Made by a program: the position numbers and the translations under genes | The notes under the pieces: model-generated | The model's database searches: none | The model's input: only the letters and a program-made list of their open reading frames with translations | What the model was told of the DNA's origin: nothing | Shown here: positions 48,749 to 56,579 of the stretch, piece by piece | Numbering within the stretch: position 1 is the first letter of the stretch | Layout: each line of letters opens with the position of its first letter | DNA from: Parapristionchus giblindavisi | Lineage: Eukaryota > Nematoda > Chromadorea > Rhabditida > Diplogasteridae | Assembly: GCA_943737045.1 (NCBI GenBank) | Contig: CALSFV010000299.1 | Coordinates: 176,001 to 240,000, forward strand | Length of the DNA: 64,000 nucleotides | Direction: 5' to 3'

Positions 48749-48754
<6 letters not shown>
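22831..48754 (+). CDS. VPS16: Vacuolar protein sorting 16 (HOPS/CORVET core), copy 1
   Basis: Twenty-two exons: 22831-22883, 23078-23160, 23242-23321, 24045-24161, 24741-24876, 30821-30936, 31514-31612, 32279-32463, 33019-33110, 34963-35089, 35153-35234, 38213-38340, about 38535-38626, 38812-38954, 39404-39486, 40026-40178, 40384-40530, 41396-41511, 41832-41909, 42507-42600, 42671-42777, 48610-48754. If exon 13 is counted as intact the product is about 818 residues (human about 839). Recognisable stretches: N-terminal beta-propeller parts (CPYSGPI; IISDVILMEW-like exon 4), SECDGLRVYTNDALTYFSHV, and the alpha-solenoid (AEGAYLVEAQTILNEGS; WTIEGLARAHRWAHLLEFAK then KKSPIGYA; RRDEAEKYVSKA). VPS16 is a core subunit tethering late endosomes, vacuoles or lysosomes together with VPS33. 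Odd: exon 13 has no AG acceptor here (TTTTTTATGTTATCC), whereas the paralogous exon at 63390 has TTTCTTTAGATTATCC. Skipping exon 13 would keep the frame. One intron carries an LTR retrotransposon. Confidence 0.9.
22886..23050 (+). repeat. Minisatellite in VPS16 intron 1
   Basis: About five to six units of about 31 bases containing ACTGTAGTTATCGGTAG and GGGTTACGGTA. Confidence 0.85.
23826..24040 (+). repeat. Minisatellite in VPS16 intron 3
   Basis: About nine near-identical units built on ATATTGATTGATCGGTTATC, ending at the exon 4 acceptor. Confidence 0.9.
24384..24512. mobile_element. Decayed family B copy
   Basis: Contains ACCAAGCCTGACTGCATTTT and a right end TAGCTATTCGACTTATG; left end unrecognisable. 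Second decayed copy at about 27665-27800. Confidence 0.55.
25072..27293. mobile_element. MITE family A, copy A7, split by a 2-kb element
   Basis: Left end CATACATTTTCATACCCTCG, right end AAAATGTATG, flanked by GTGTCAAAG on both sides (8-9 bases). Body 25243-27282 belongs to another transposon. Confidence 0.85.
25243..27282. mobile_element. 2-kb DNA transposon nested in MITE A7
   Basis: Inverted ends CTCAGGTAATTCGAT at both termini and many subterminal repeats of GATCAGATCTTGATTTC type (25260-25400, 27180-27270). The middle is AT-rich; a stretch near 26080-26165 could encode LWLDEIHLETENEDHLRAEI but no transposase is recognisable. It interrupts a family A MITE whose halves lie at 25072-25235 and 27283-27293. 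No clean target duplication seen. Confidence 0.65.
28209..29759 (-). CDS. MSP-domain protein with long Lys/Glu-rich tail, nested in a VPS16 intron
   Basis: Six exons on the minus strand: 29759-29739, 29651-29583, 29440-29324, 29105-28989, 28862-28803, 28748-28209; 307 residues in one frame. Residues 1-128 form an MSP/VAP-type immunoglobulin-like fold (KVEFEGDKIGEEPCMREI, ILNPTKDRYLFKVKCTSNEL, FRIRPPLGYIKAGETESVK, HYFVVYYRKAADED). The last exon encodes 179 residues of almost pure Lys/Glu/Asp in 7-residue units such as EKKDEKE, encoded by 21-base DNA repeats. There is no C-terminal membrane anchor, so it is not a standard VAP. Similar MSP proteins with charged tails are known from nematodes; function is not predicted. 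The gene lies wholly inside the VPS16 intron 24877-30820 on the opposite strand. The ATG is 6 bases after a CGTCAG acceptor-like site. Confidence 0.85.
30491..30573 (+). tRNA. tRNA-Leu (anticodon TAA)
   Basis: An 83-base cloverleaf can be drawn. The acceptor stem AGCACGA pairs with TCGTGCT, with discriminator A. A-box TGGCCGAGTGG, anticodon arm TTGGA-CTTAAGT-TCCAA with anticodon TAA, a long class II variable arm (GGGCGTAAGCCC), and T arm GTGGGTTCGAACCCCAC follow. The class II arm with discriminator A fits leucine. No CCA is encoded and no intron is seen. It lies in the VPS16 intron 24877-30820, downstream of the nested MSP gene. Confidence 0.95.
32510..32702. mobile_element. MITE family D
   Basis: 193 bases with ends CATAGGTGGGC and GCCCACCTATG and internal GGCTATGCGCA words. 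Exact 8-base duplication GGTGTATG (32502-32509, 32703-32710). In VPS16 intron 8. Confidence 0.93.
34216..34471 (-). pseudogene. Two unidentified exon-like fragments in a VPS16 intron
   Basis: On the minus strand, 34471-34359 (acceptor ATTACAG, donor GTATGC) and 34284-34216 (acceptor TATAG, donor GTCAGT) read in one frame: LIDDSSSPHNLADSENEDEG, one TGA stop, ELSECHHSFMELK, then DSVLEWLEKEPGMRNSDDLA. The composition looks protein-coding. I do not recognise the family. The in-frame stop suggests a relic, or I chose the wrong boundary for the upper exon. Confidence 0.35.
35536..35670. repeat. Hairpin element with TGACGTCA motifs
   Basis: CCGTATGCAAGAACAGTTTT and its inverted copy form a stem of about 60 bases with TGACGTCA on each side. 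A diverged relative is at about 17590-17730. Confidence 0.75.
36113..37050 (-). mobile_element. Tc1/mariner transposon relic
   Basis: Terminal inverted repeats start CAGGGTGCGGCAGAATTATG and flank a 938-base element with TA on both sides (36111-36112, 37051-37052). The minus strand encodes transposase fragments in several frames: NRQIDRILVEDFYEADES, KVMVWADICAMGRNLRVFVD, HWSLKKDSAPTHKAKIL, YSPDLNLLDLF. These match the DDE/D transposase blocks around the second and third acidic residues, but the frame is broken. It sits in the VPS16 intron 35235-38212. Confidence 0.9.
37053..38178. mobile_element. Foldback element in a VPS16 intron
   Basis: Arms of about 480 bases (37053-37535 and 37700-38178) are inverted copies with outer ends CGGGTCTCCGGTAAAAGTGT and GCTACACTGTTACAGGAGAC, separated by about 160 bases. 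It abuts the Tc1/mariner relic on the left. The right end is about 30 bases before VPS16 exon 12. Minus-to-plus pairing produces mirror-image spurious frames. No coding sequence of its own; target duplication unclear. Confidence 0.82.
39050..39253. mobile_element. MITE family B, copy B4
   Basis: 204 bases, exact 8-base duplication GGACCACA. In VPS16 intron 14 of copy 1. The paralogous intron near 63842 (TTGGACCGCACTGTATCTG) lacks it. Confidence 0.94.
40548..41196 (+). repeat. 26-bp minisatellite in VPS16 intron 17
   Basis: About 25 units containing GAGTACGGTAGACTATGGAT then ACCTCA. The paralogous array at 53289-53445 has only about six units. Confidence 0.93.
42241..42352. repeat. Hairpin MITE family E
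   Basis: Inverted arms AAAGGCACACCCCAAGCTAA and AAATTAGGTCGGGGTGTGCC, and ACTCTCCGCTCTG with its complement inside. Related copies at about 54527-54618, 31850-31975 and 3927-4140. Target duplication not clear. Confidence 0.65.
42797..43044 (+). repeat. 5' LTR
   Basis: 248 bases, TGTTGTGTAGTG to GGTATCCAACA, apparently identical to the 3' LTR. Contains AT-rich stretches but no promoter I can assign with confidence. Confidence 0.96.
43045..43062 (+). other. Primer-binding site region of the LTR element
   Basis: Directly after the 5' LTR, TTGGCGACCAGGATCTTA begins with the TGG expected of a site complementary to a tRNA 3' CCA end. I cannot name the primer tRNA without a tRNA set. Confidence 0.6.
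43063..43704 (+). other. Untranslated leader of the LTR element
   Basis: No long frame. It contains diverged direct repeats such as GATCAGAGCACCGTAC (two copies near 43550 and 43600) and repeated CACTGTGAC / TTGTGATAC words, possibly packaging or regulatory sequence. Confidence 0.5.
43705..47889 (+). CDS. Gag-Pol polyprotein of the Ty3/gypsy element
   Basis: One uninterrupted frame of 1394 residues. Gag occupies roughly residues 1-300 and ends in a CX2CX4HX4C zinc knuckle (C301 to C314). The aspartic protease active site DTGS begins at D367. Reverse transcriptase has the YLDD box with its Asp pair at 653-654. RNase H follows, with D800 in ADAS. Integrase has the HHCC zinc finger from about H1030 (HRGHPG ... 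CGNC) and a DD35E core at D1094, D1148 and E1184. No stop or frameshift separates gag and pol, so a fused polyprotein is predicted. The motifs are intact, so the element may be autonomous. Clade not assigned. Confidence 0.96.
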   Translation: MTDSGGTKSTDSNGMNSMMDTFMKMMLKMQEESDKRVEKLIRTLNESNGARVTTDPTVTSDDSSQSAHTVSGPSIDALEARIIEFQYDPEDESTFENWYDRYKDIFEHDMIHLDEKLRVRIMLRHLSTKCNSQYKNHLSPKDVYNETFENTVKELTNLFGRQVSDFELRLRFLNQRMSILGLTDVKKFACEVNSLYQKGKMKDVTEDELKVTVFLAGLDLSNLKKTRTDLMNIVNNKRDITLNELVEKFSTLQALERDVAAVECQNNINLLRDKKSNKSNDKTAKVDSKTKSNKSSSDNKCAYCDRHGHAVHECWKKYPDKRPKKDNKKKKFFKKKNNNSVFCNQVVGNRVYAQVNVNGKDIEFQVDTGSDLTFISKNVWKTLGSPTLKKGGVHPKCANGTGVSILGKFHCKMKYMNDENSGFVYVTESPIKLIGVDWFWKLNLIRSLQNEAEDQLVMSVKGTDYENWVKEYFPTVCEAGLGRYTKSKANLSLKKDVQPVFRAKRPVPHASQNVCNAELDRLENMGVIRKVDYSEWAAPFLLVAKKNGQKRLCADFSTGLNDRLEDHAHPLPLPDDIFSSLNGGKIFSTIDFSDAYLQVEMDDESKKLLVINTHRGLYQYQRLPFGVKPAPGIFQQVMDQMLNGLPRTMAYLDDVVVSGTTREEHDENLKKCLERIAECGFRIRPEKCSFGLTEVKFLGFIIDNRGRRPDEHKIEAIKLMPPPKDINQLRSFLGGVNYYGSFVKQMTDLRAPLDALLKKDNKWDWNNKCETAFQKIKQVLCSNLLLAHYDPKETIVVAADASNYGIGAVLTHRYKDGTEKAVIHASKSLKASEVKYAQIEKEALALIFAVKKFHRYISGRQFILQTDHQPLLAIFGSKKGIPAHSANRLQRWALLMLGYNFTIEYIKTNAFGKADMLSRLISDYPTEHEDVVIAAMSVEEDTIESLYSGVRALPITVKDIQRSIRIDKELSKVVDYHINGWPNKLSDEDKELQPYFTRRDKITVVQDCLMYADRVVIPYALREKVLKELHRGHPGIVRMKSLARSYVYWPAIDNQVEATVKQCGNCAKAAKNPIKVPLEPWPSTDRPMERIHVDFAGPMNGKYYLIIVDAHSKWPEVIEMDRITTNSTITHIHKFISAYGCPETLVSDNGTQFTSSNFREYCDKYGIDHIRTPPYHPQSNGQAERFVDIFKRTLLKLKGERPEVENVQTFLMSYRSNPNRQLADKSPAEVFLGRKLRTRLSLLVPCRRSDKKDEDMKHQFDLKHGAKDKEFKTGDKVYYRDKDGPNNVKWSEAIIVDKLGRVVYLIDKGGRRMKAHANQLISRADQVEDDILDLLIDSFDIKKPTEDTTKDNPTGATIVMPIPDPSSKAYNRPVRDRRPVDRLNIKTSKCRSYV
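47954..47963 (+). other. Polypurine tract
   Basis: AGGAAGGAGG directly abuts the 3' LTR start, as expected for the plus-strand primer. Confidence 0.8.
47964..48211 (+). repeat. 3' LTR
   Basis: 248 bases, same sequence as the 5' LTR, followed by the second copy of GTTAG. Confidence 0.96.
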
Positions 48755-48780
<26 letters not shown>

Positions 48781-49690
48781 TATTGATCGATAATTTATTC
48801 CCCTATTTATCGCCCTTGTTCAAAAGTTGATTTAAAATTTCTCATTTTGTAAAATATTAGCTAAAAATAATAATATTTGTGCATTGTAATATCTTGTTTT
48901 TATTCTGTACATATTATATAGATATTATAGTATTTATTCATATCCAGATTCGGCCAAAATGTTCCACAGATTTCTATTTCGTCTGCCTAATATCACTTCT
49001 ATATCACACTTATATTTGTATCAATATTCGTGCCTTGCTCTTACTCTCTGCTCTATGCTAAGGATAAACAGATATATACGGTTACTGTATTGTGTGCATC
49101 TGTGTTATTTCAAAACTTACTTACAACAACTTAAAATGCGCGATTGAGTTGAAGTTTGCTTTAAGTCTACTTCAAGTGAAAGAACACTTGACGAAATGCA
49201 TTGCAGCATAAACACCACTCGATAGAGACTTACGTCCAAGTTAAAGTAGACATTGAGCCGAGTAAAAATGATAATGCACTGTAAGTTTTGAAGCAGTGAC
49301 CATTTTATCAGCAGAAACTTTAAGAAATCTACAGAATTGAATACGGATTGAAACTTGAAACTAACATGTTGTTCCTTTGGATCAAGGCTGCTGCATTTCT
49401 AAATTCCATTCCATTTCATTGCATTTCATTCCACGGTGCTCATATGCGTGGGTTTAGTTCGCATGATTTCGTTCTTCGTTATAGTATATCGAGAAACAAA
49501 ACGCGATTGATGCCTTCTTTCGACCCTGCATCTGTTCTATATTTTGATCTTTGACCTTTGATCTCTCGTGATCTCTGCTATGAAATCGTTATCGTTTGCA
49601 GCCCACTTCATAGTGGGTCATAGAGGCGTGATTGTTGCTTTTTTTTTAAATAGTCGTTACTGCTCCATATGGCAAAGCTTACAAACACGG
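48755..49690 (+). other. VPS16 3' flank (copy 1)
   Basis: Homologous to 52731-53288 and 55533-56430 downstream of copies B and C, which shows the duplication included at least 0.9 kb of flank. No gene seen. Confidence 0.6.
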
Positions 49691-49691
49691 G

Positions 49692-49802
49692 CGTTATGCA
49701 TCACCTGCATTTGCCTTACGTGCCTACGCGGTAACATCCGCCGTAACGCGGCGGAGGAGGTTACGGCGTACGCACGTAAGGCAAATGTAACGATGCATTA
49801 CG
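49692..49802. repeat. GC-rich hairpin downstream of VPS16
   Basis: Imperfect inverted repeat centred near 49750: GCATTTGCCTTACGTGC pairs with GCACGTAAGGCAAATG and CCGCCGTAAC with GTTACGGCG. Adjacent to MITE A8. Confidence 0.75.
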
Positions 49803-49806
49803 TTTT

Positions 49807-49945
49807 CACTGTCAAACATTTTCGTTGCCTTCGCCGTTGCTTTTTATAGAGTAGGTCGAGTTTAGAAATATGGTGGGTCTATTTAGAAAATTCGTTATGT
49901 TTCGCTTAAAAATCGTCACTTTTAACTTCGTTTGACCCGAAAATG
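49807..49945. mobile_element. MITE family A, partial copy A8
   Basis: AAACATTTTCGTTGCCTTCG then TATGGTGGGTC words; right end lost. It occupies the same position in the VPS16 3' flank as A9 does downstream of copy C, so this insertion predates the duplication. Confidence 0.65.
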
Positions 49946-50393
49946 AGCCATATGCGTAAGACTCAACTAAATTATGTGAAATCTGGCACAGTCAAAAAAT
50001 CAAAATTCGGGAATCGGGATTCTCAAGTGTGCTGATGACGATGGGCATGCTCACTTAGCAGCTAGATCCTCCTTTGAGGCCAGACAACGTCGCGTCAAAA
50101 TCGAGTTTTTAGTCTTTTCTCGTCATCTGATCGTGCTAAAATTTGTGGATTATGCGCTCAAGGGCAGAATTTTGATGGTGATCACGCCTTTTCAATTCAT
50201 TTTTCATGAAAAAGTTTCATAAATTTTCAAAAAATGGAATTTCTATCAAACTCAAAAGTTTTTTTTGCGAGATACATAGATCGGATCGGAATAGCTTCAT
50301 GTTTTCATAGAAAAAAAAATTCAGCCAATTTGAGTTCCGTATTTTCGAGAAAATGAACTTTTATTACTGGTGTAGTCATTTTGTGGAGATTAA
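49946..50393. other. Unassigned AT-rich sequence
   Basis: No gene or clear repeat structure recognised between MITE A8 and VPS16 copy B. Confidence 0.3.
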
Positions 50394-50659
50394 TTCAATC
50401 AATAGGTCAATGACAACTCCATAAAAAGATAATATTTTGTAGATGCTGCGGAGAAGGCTATGGAAGTGGGAGCGAAGGAACTGGCGAAGAAACTGATTGC
50501 GAGAGAAAAGAATGATGAAAGATAGGTAGAGTTTAGATATACCTTAGATTATGGTAGACTATAGACTACGGTAGTCTCTCAGTATCGAAAGATTTAGTCA
50601 CTGGGGAATATTTTGTATCGACTAATAGATATTAGTCATTAGTATATTTACTATTCCGA

Positions 50660-51476
50660 TCGATCTCTTGTACCAAACCCGATGTGTATATTCATGCTTT
50701 TAAATGTTATATTCTTCCCATAGTTGAATATGCTTCCCCTGTGTGGTCCCCATCGTCCAAAGGTCTTGTTCGTAAATTAGAAAATATATCACATCTTTTT
50801 ACTCGTCTTTTATTTTACCGCTGTAATCGTATTGTTGGTTTCCCTCGTTTACCTCCCTCATACCCCGCTAGATTGTCCTTGTATTCTCTCCCAACTCTGT
50901 ACCACAGAAGAACAGTAATAGATATTATTTATGCTCTTAAGATCCTTCGTTGTCAAATAGATTTGCCAGCTAGTCATTTCTTTGTATTTAAACCCACATT
51001 TGGTCGTGTATCTTGCTTTGCTTTCCATATTCCTCTCGCTAGACGAGAAAATCTTAGATCATCTTTCTCTGTTAGAGTTGCTCGTTTTCTGATTAAATTA
51101 TATTGTATTATTGATTCATCCACCATAGCATGTACCACTTCCGTTATCAAAGCTAAATTGCTTTCCTCCCAAGATCTTATTGAGAAATTAGGAATCACAA
51201 TTACCCCTCTTTAGTGCCCTCATTCTAGACTCTCTCGATTCAATCCGATATATATTGAATCATTGCGGACCTCTCCACCGCTAGGCCTTGCCAACCTAAC
51301 CTGTCATTGATCGCCGTTTGATCTTTGATACAGAGTCTTTTCTGAGCTGCACTTCTCATCCTCCCCTTTACCCTCCCCCTCGCCCGATAATTTCTATCTA
51401 TCCCACAAGCTCTTTTCATCTGGTATTTCAAATGTTGTCGCATCTTATTGATGTATGATAAATTAAATTAAATTAG
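50660..51476 (+). mobile_element. 5'-truncated non-LTR retrotransposon (LINE)
   Basis: The frame ending at 51214 encodes the C-terminal end of a LINE reverse transcriptase: the thumb-region signature CYILPIVEYASPVWSPSSKG, then KLENISHLFTRLLFYRCNRIV and YSLPTLYHRRTVIDIIYALK. A 3' untranslated part follows and ends in an AAATTAAATTAAATTAG tail at about 51476. The catalytic palm is missing, so the copy is dead on arrival. It interrupts the intron of VPS16 copy B. Confidence 0.85.
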
Positions 51477-51854
51477 TGGCCCATTTATGATCATTTCTCT
51501 TGTGACTAGTTCTTTCATAAACTGTCGAATGAAGATTATACAGAGAAACGAGAAAACAAATGGTTTATGGGGGGAGGGGGGATGTGCTTTGTGATTACAT
51601 ATTTCGAGCTAAATTTTAGACAACCTCTTTTCTTTTTATTACATCAATAAATACATTGTATAAAGTTAATGACTATTACTAATTTTAATTTTATATTAAT
51701 TTTAATATAATGTTGTTGTTCTACGATTGCTCGGGCTATGCTTTGGTTTTATAATATTTTTTTAAATAAAGTACCTAACGAAACAACAACAACAATAATA
51801 ATAATAATAGTAAATATATTCCCTCCCATTATCAAATCGAATGTCTTGATATAT

Positions 51855-52024
51855 CGATTTATGGGACATCGCTGTTTATGTTGTTCTAATAAATAAACAT
51901 GTATGAAAAAAACTTCATATTTTGAACATTAACGGAAGTTAACGAAATTACCGAAAATTAACGACTTATTTTTCGTTAATTTAACGACTTAACGAATTAA
52001 CGAAAATTTTCATTAACGAACATC
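51855..52024. mobile_element. Probable hAT end fragment
   Basis: Dense TTAACGAAAATTAACG words ending CGAACATCTCTG; the complement CAGAGATGTTCG resembles a hAT-type terminus. It replaces exons 16-20 in copy B. Confidence 0.45.
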
Positions 52025-52724
52025 TCTGGTCTGGAAGTGGGCGAAGTTTGATTCATCCTTGCTTGCAGCCCTTTGTGCGTGCCTGCCATCGATACGGTAG
52101 AAGAGACGAGGCGGAGAAGTACGTCAGTAAGGCTACCGTAAACTCCGATCAGATAGAGGCACATCTGGCATTAGAGTGAGTACTATTAAGTTAGTATATT
52201 TAATAAAAGTACAAGTTTAAATGTGCATGCACTATGAATGTAAAAAAAACTATCGAATAATATTGATTAGCTAATAATATGCTCCGTGGTGTTTCGGCCG
52301 CTACGAATGATAGTGTGGTGTGGACGGCGATTCCTACTCTACGTTTTGTGCTCTGGTGTTGTGTGGGGCACAACGTTTCGAGAGCCGTCATGAGATGCAA
52401 TAGTGAGAGATCACTAGTAGTGAATCAACACAATACCGTATTTTTCTGCCTTTCCCCCAAATCAATGACCGCTCTCTCACAGTTGGATATACGATAGCTC
52501 CCAACTTGATATTTTAACATTGTGGTGTAGTGTGTGGATTGATTACGGTAGTCGACGACGTTTCCTAATCCACTCTCCATTACAGTCATTTCGTTCGTGC
52601 AGCAAGCATGGCATACGACCGCAAGGATATGGATACGCTACTCAAGATTCGATCTCGTGCTGCCATTCACGATAAAGTTGCGAACAAGAAAGTGCTTCAG
52701 ATGATTGAGAGTCTGGCATCAACA

Positions 52725-52756
<32 letters not shown>

Positions 52757-53288
52757 TATTGATCGATAATTTATTCCCCTATTTATCGCCCTTGTTCAAA
52801 AGTTGATTTAAAATTTCTCATTTTGTAAAATATTAGCTAAAAATAATAATATTTGTGCATTGTAATATCTTGTTTTTATTCTGTACATATTATATAGATA
52901 TTATAGTATTTATGCATATCCAGATTCGGCCAAAATGTTCCACAGATTTCAATTTCGTTTGCCTAATATCACTTCTATATCACACTTATATTTGTATCAA
53001 TATTCGTGCCTTGCTCTTACTCTCTGCTCTATGCTAATGATAAACAGATATATACGGTTACTGTATTGTGTGCATCTGTGTTATTTCAAAACTTACAATT
53101 TAAAATACGTGACTGAATTGAAGTTTACTACGAGTTTGAGTTTATTAAGACGAGTGAAAAAAGAACACTTGACGAAATGCATTACAGCTCTCTATAGAGA
53201 CTTACGTCCAACTTGAAGTAGACTTTAAGTCGATTAAAAATGACAAATACACTTTAAGTTTGGCAAGAAATGATTTTCCAGCAGAAAC

Positions 53289-53445
53289 GATACCTCAGAC
53301 TATGGATACCTCAGAGTACGGTAGACTATGGATACCTCAGAGTACGGTAGACTATGGATACCTCAGAGTACGGTAGATTATGGATACCTCAGAGTACGGT
53401 AGGCTATGGATACCTCAGAGTTCGGTACACTATGGATACCTTGAC
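53289..53445 (+). repeat. Short paralogous copy of the 26-bp minisatellite
   Basis: About six units, starting exactly where homology to the VPS16 3' flank ends. Likely a recombination junction between copies B and C. Confidence 0.88.
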
Positions 53446-54268
53446 TAGATAAATACAATACTGGCCAATATTATTTTGTATTTTATATTTCCGTGCATAT
53501 TTTCTAAACCAATCGGTGGAATAGTTCAAGTAACTTAAAATAGTTACACAAGAGGAATGTCTCTCTTGTCAGCATTTAGAATGGGGTCCATGCAAATCTA
53601 TTTTTTGGCCAAAAACTGGTCAAAAAAGGCCATTCATATTTTTCATCGAAAAGTTCCTTCAAACTTCATCAATCGACTTCAAATTTTATCGACTTGAAAA
53701 AAGACATTTATAGTTTACATTTATTTATTCTGTTTTCAGGAAGATGAGCGTAAGCGATCGTTACTGGAGGGCAAAGAGTGTGCGACGACGCTGAAGGACG
53801 CAGCGCTCGCTGAACTACTGCAGGAAGCTGCGATTATGCCTGCTGCAACGACGAGGTACGGTAGATGCGTTGGGGGATACTGTAGTCTAGAGTACTGTAT
53901 TCAATAGGGGTATTGAAATGGATCCTCCGTATTCATCGATATACGAATGAAATATTAGTAATGACTAGTTCGTTGAGACATGGATTCCACAGGTTTTTGT
54001 TGCGTGCCAATGCGCAGCTGTTCTGTTATGATTTTATTGTGAAACACTGATTTGGTTGGTTGAAACTTTTCAACTTGAAAGGTAATTGAGGCAGTAGTAG
54101 CTGTGATGTCAATTTTAGAAATAAGATTAATTTAATTACTTAATTAATTACTTAATTAACAAATTGCCCATATCAGATTGGAAGTGATGGAAGCAGTGGC
54201 GGATCCCGAGGCTCGTATTGCCAAGCAGGCAAAGCTCTCCGATAGACAGTAGGCACTCTTATATTGAT

Positions 54269-54316
<48 letters not shown>

Positions 54317-54965
54317 TTAATAATAATAATAAATTTTATTTTAATTTTACTATGGACAATCATCAGTTATAACGCAGAAACTAAAAAAAAAGAGAAAAGT
54401 TTGCTTTGTCACCCGGTGGAATACCGTTTCGACTACTCATTATCACACAAAAAACTTTCCAGGAAATAATGGAGTCGGTGTGCCTAGATCGTATAATAAT
54501 AAAATAATAATCTTTACACTTACAGTTAAAGACACTCACCACTCTCCGCTCTGTACACACTCGCAAACAAATATATTGTCAGAGCGGAGAGTTTCAAATT
54601 AGGTCGGGGTGTGCCTTCAAACACTCTTTATCAAGCTTTGTTTCCACTGACTTTGGATTGTCATAAAATCTTATCTTATCTTACAAATTACAGAGTACAT
54701 ACATGGACTATCGAGGGACTAGCTCGTGCTCATCGCTGGGCGCATCTTCTCGAGTTTGCCAAGAAGAAGTCGCCTATCGGATACGCGGTGAGGCAATGCC
54801 AGACGGGTTTGGTCACGTCTGGAAGTGGGCGGAGCTTAATTCATCCCTTGCTTGCAGCCCTTTGTGCGTGCCTGCCATCGATACGGTAGAAGAGACGAGG
54901 CGGAGAAATACGTCAGTAAGGCTACCGTATACGCGGATCAGATAGAGGCACATCTGGCATTAGAG

Positions 54966-55168
54966 TGAGTATGATAGTGTGGTGTGGACAACGATTCCTA
55001 ATCTAGTAAGTATGATAGTGTGGTGTGGACGACGATTCCTAATCTAGTGAGTATGATAGTATTGTGTGGACGACGATTCCTAATTTAGTGAGTATGATAG
55101 TGTGGTGTGGACGACGATTCCTGATCTAGTGAGTATGATAGTGTGGTGTGGACGACGATTCCTAATCT
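54966..55168 (+). repeat. Tandem repeat expanded in VPS16 copy C
   Basis: Five units of about 40-45 bases containing AGTATGATAGTGTGGTGTGG and ACGACGATTCCTAATCT. Copies 1 (near 48333) and B (near 52307) have a single unit. Confidence 0.9.
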
Positions 55169-56579
55169 AGTTTTGTGCGCTGGAGTTGTGTGGAGCAAAG
55201 CGTTTGTAGAGACAGTATGCTAAAGTGAGAGATCACTAGTAGTGAATCTACACAATAGCGTATTTTTCTGCCCCTACAGTTGGCTAGCTGATGGTTCCTA
55301 ACTTGATCTACATTGACATTGTGGTGTAGTGTGTGGATTGATTACGGTAGTCGACGACGTTTCCTAATCCACTCTTCATTCCAGTCATTTCGTTCGTGCA
55401 GCAAGCATGGCATACGACCGCAAGGATATGGATACGCTACTCAAGATTCGATCTCGTGCTGCCATTCACGATAAAGTCGCGAACAAGAAAGTGCTTCAGA
55501 TGATCGAGAGTCTGGCATCAACGATTGATTGATTGATTGATTGATTGATCGATAATTTGCTCCCCTATTTAACACCCTTGTTCAAAAGTTGATTTATAAT
55601 TTCTTATTTTGTAAAATACCAGCTAAAATAATAATAATATTTGTGCATTGTAATATCTTGTTTTGATTCTGTACATATTATATAGGTGATATAGTATTTA
55701 TTTATATCCAGATTCGGCCAAAACCTTCCACAGATTTCTATTTCGTTTGCCTAATATCACTTCTATATCACACTTATATTTGTATCAATATTCGTGCCTT
55801 GTTCTTACTCTCTGCTCAATACTTCTGATAAACAAATAGCTACGGTTACTGTATTGTGTGTATCTCTGTTATTTCAAAACTTACAATTTAAAATACGTGA
55901 CTGAATTGAAGTTTACTACGAGTTTGAGTTTATTAAGACGAGTGAAAAAAGAACACTTGACGAAATGCATTACAGCTCTCTATAGAGACTTACGTCCAAC
56001 TTGAAGTAGACTTTAAGTCGATTAAAAATGACAAATACACTTTAAGTTTGGCAAGAAATGATTTTCCAGCAGAAACATTAACTATAAGAAATCAACCGAA
56101 TTGAATACGGATTGAAACTTGAAACTAACATGTTGTTCCTTTGGATCAAGGCTGCTGCATTTCTAAAGAAGCGCTATACGATTCCACGGTGCTCATATGC
56201 GTGGGTTTAGTTCGCATGATTTTGTTCTTCGTTATATGTAGTATATCGAGAAACAAAACGCTGTTGATTCCTTCTTTCAACCCTGCATCTGTTCTATATT
56301 TTGATCTTTGACCTTTGATCTCTCGTGATCTTTGATATGAAATCGATATTGTTTGTAGAACACTTCATAGTGTCCTGGAGGCGTAATTGTTGTTCTTTAG
56401 AATAGTCGCTATTGGTTCATATGGCTGCGCTTACAAAGGGGCTTTACAGATTCACAGCCATGTATTTTCTTGCCGTTGTTTTTATAGAGTAGGTTGAATT
56501 TCGAAATATGGTGGGTCGATTTAGAAAATTCGATATTTTTTCGCGTAAAACCGTCATTTTTAGCCGTAAATGCGCCATA

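Larger units (their letters stand above)
50394..53288 (+). pseudogene. VPS16 partial duplicate, copy B
   Basis: Homologous to copy 1 from about 39335 on. The exon 15 copy at 50443-50525 has its last codon changed from CAG to TAG, a nonsense change. The next intron (about 50526-51840) is interrupted by a truncated LINE. The exon 16 copy stops after about 12 bases near 51850. After foreign sequence (51855-52020), homology resumes at the exon 21 copy (52069-52175) and the last exon copy (52586-52730), both intact. Exons 16-20 are missing. Homology with the gene's 3' flank then breaks near 53288, where a minisatellite matching intron 17 begins. A decayed duplicate. Confidence 0.85.
53289..55532 (+). 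pseudogene. VPS16 partial duplicate, copy C (last five exons)
   Basis: Copies of exons 18-22: 53740-53855, 54177-54248, 54694-54787, 54858-54964, 55385-55532. All splice sites and the frame are kept. The exon 19 copy lacks 6 bases (an Ala-Val pair), in frame, and the last exon ends at a shifted TGA inside the ATTGATTG tract. No upstream exons are attached: it begins inside the intron-17 minisatellite, so it has no start of its own. It could supply 3' exons only if spliced from an upstream copy. Confidence 0.85.
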
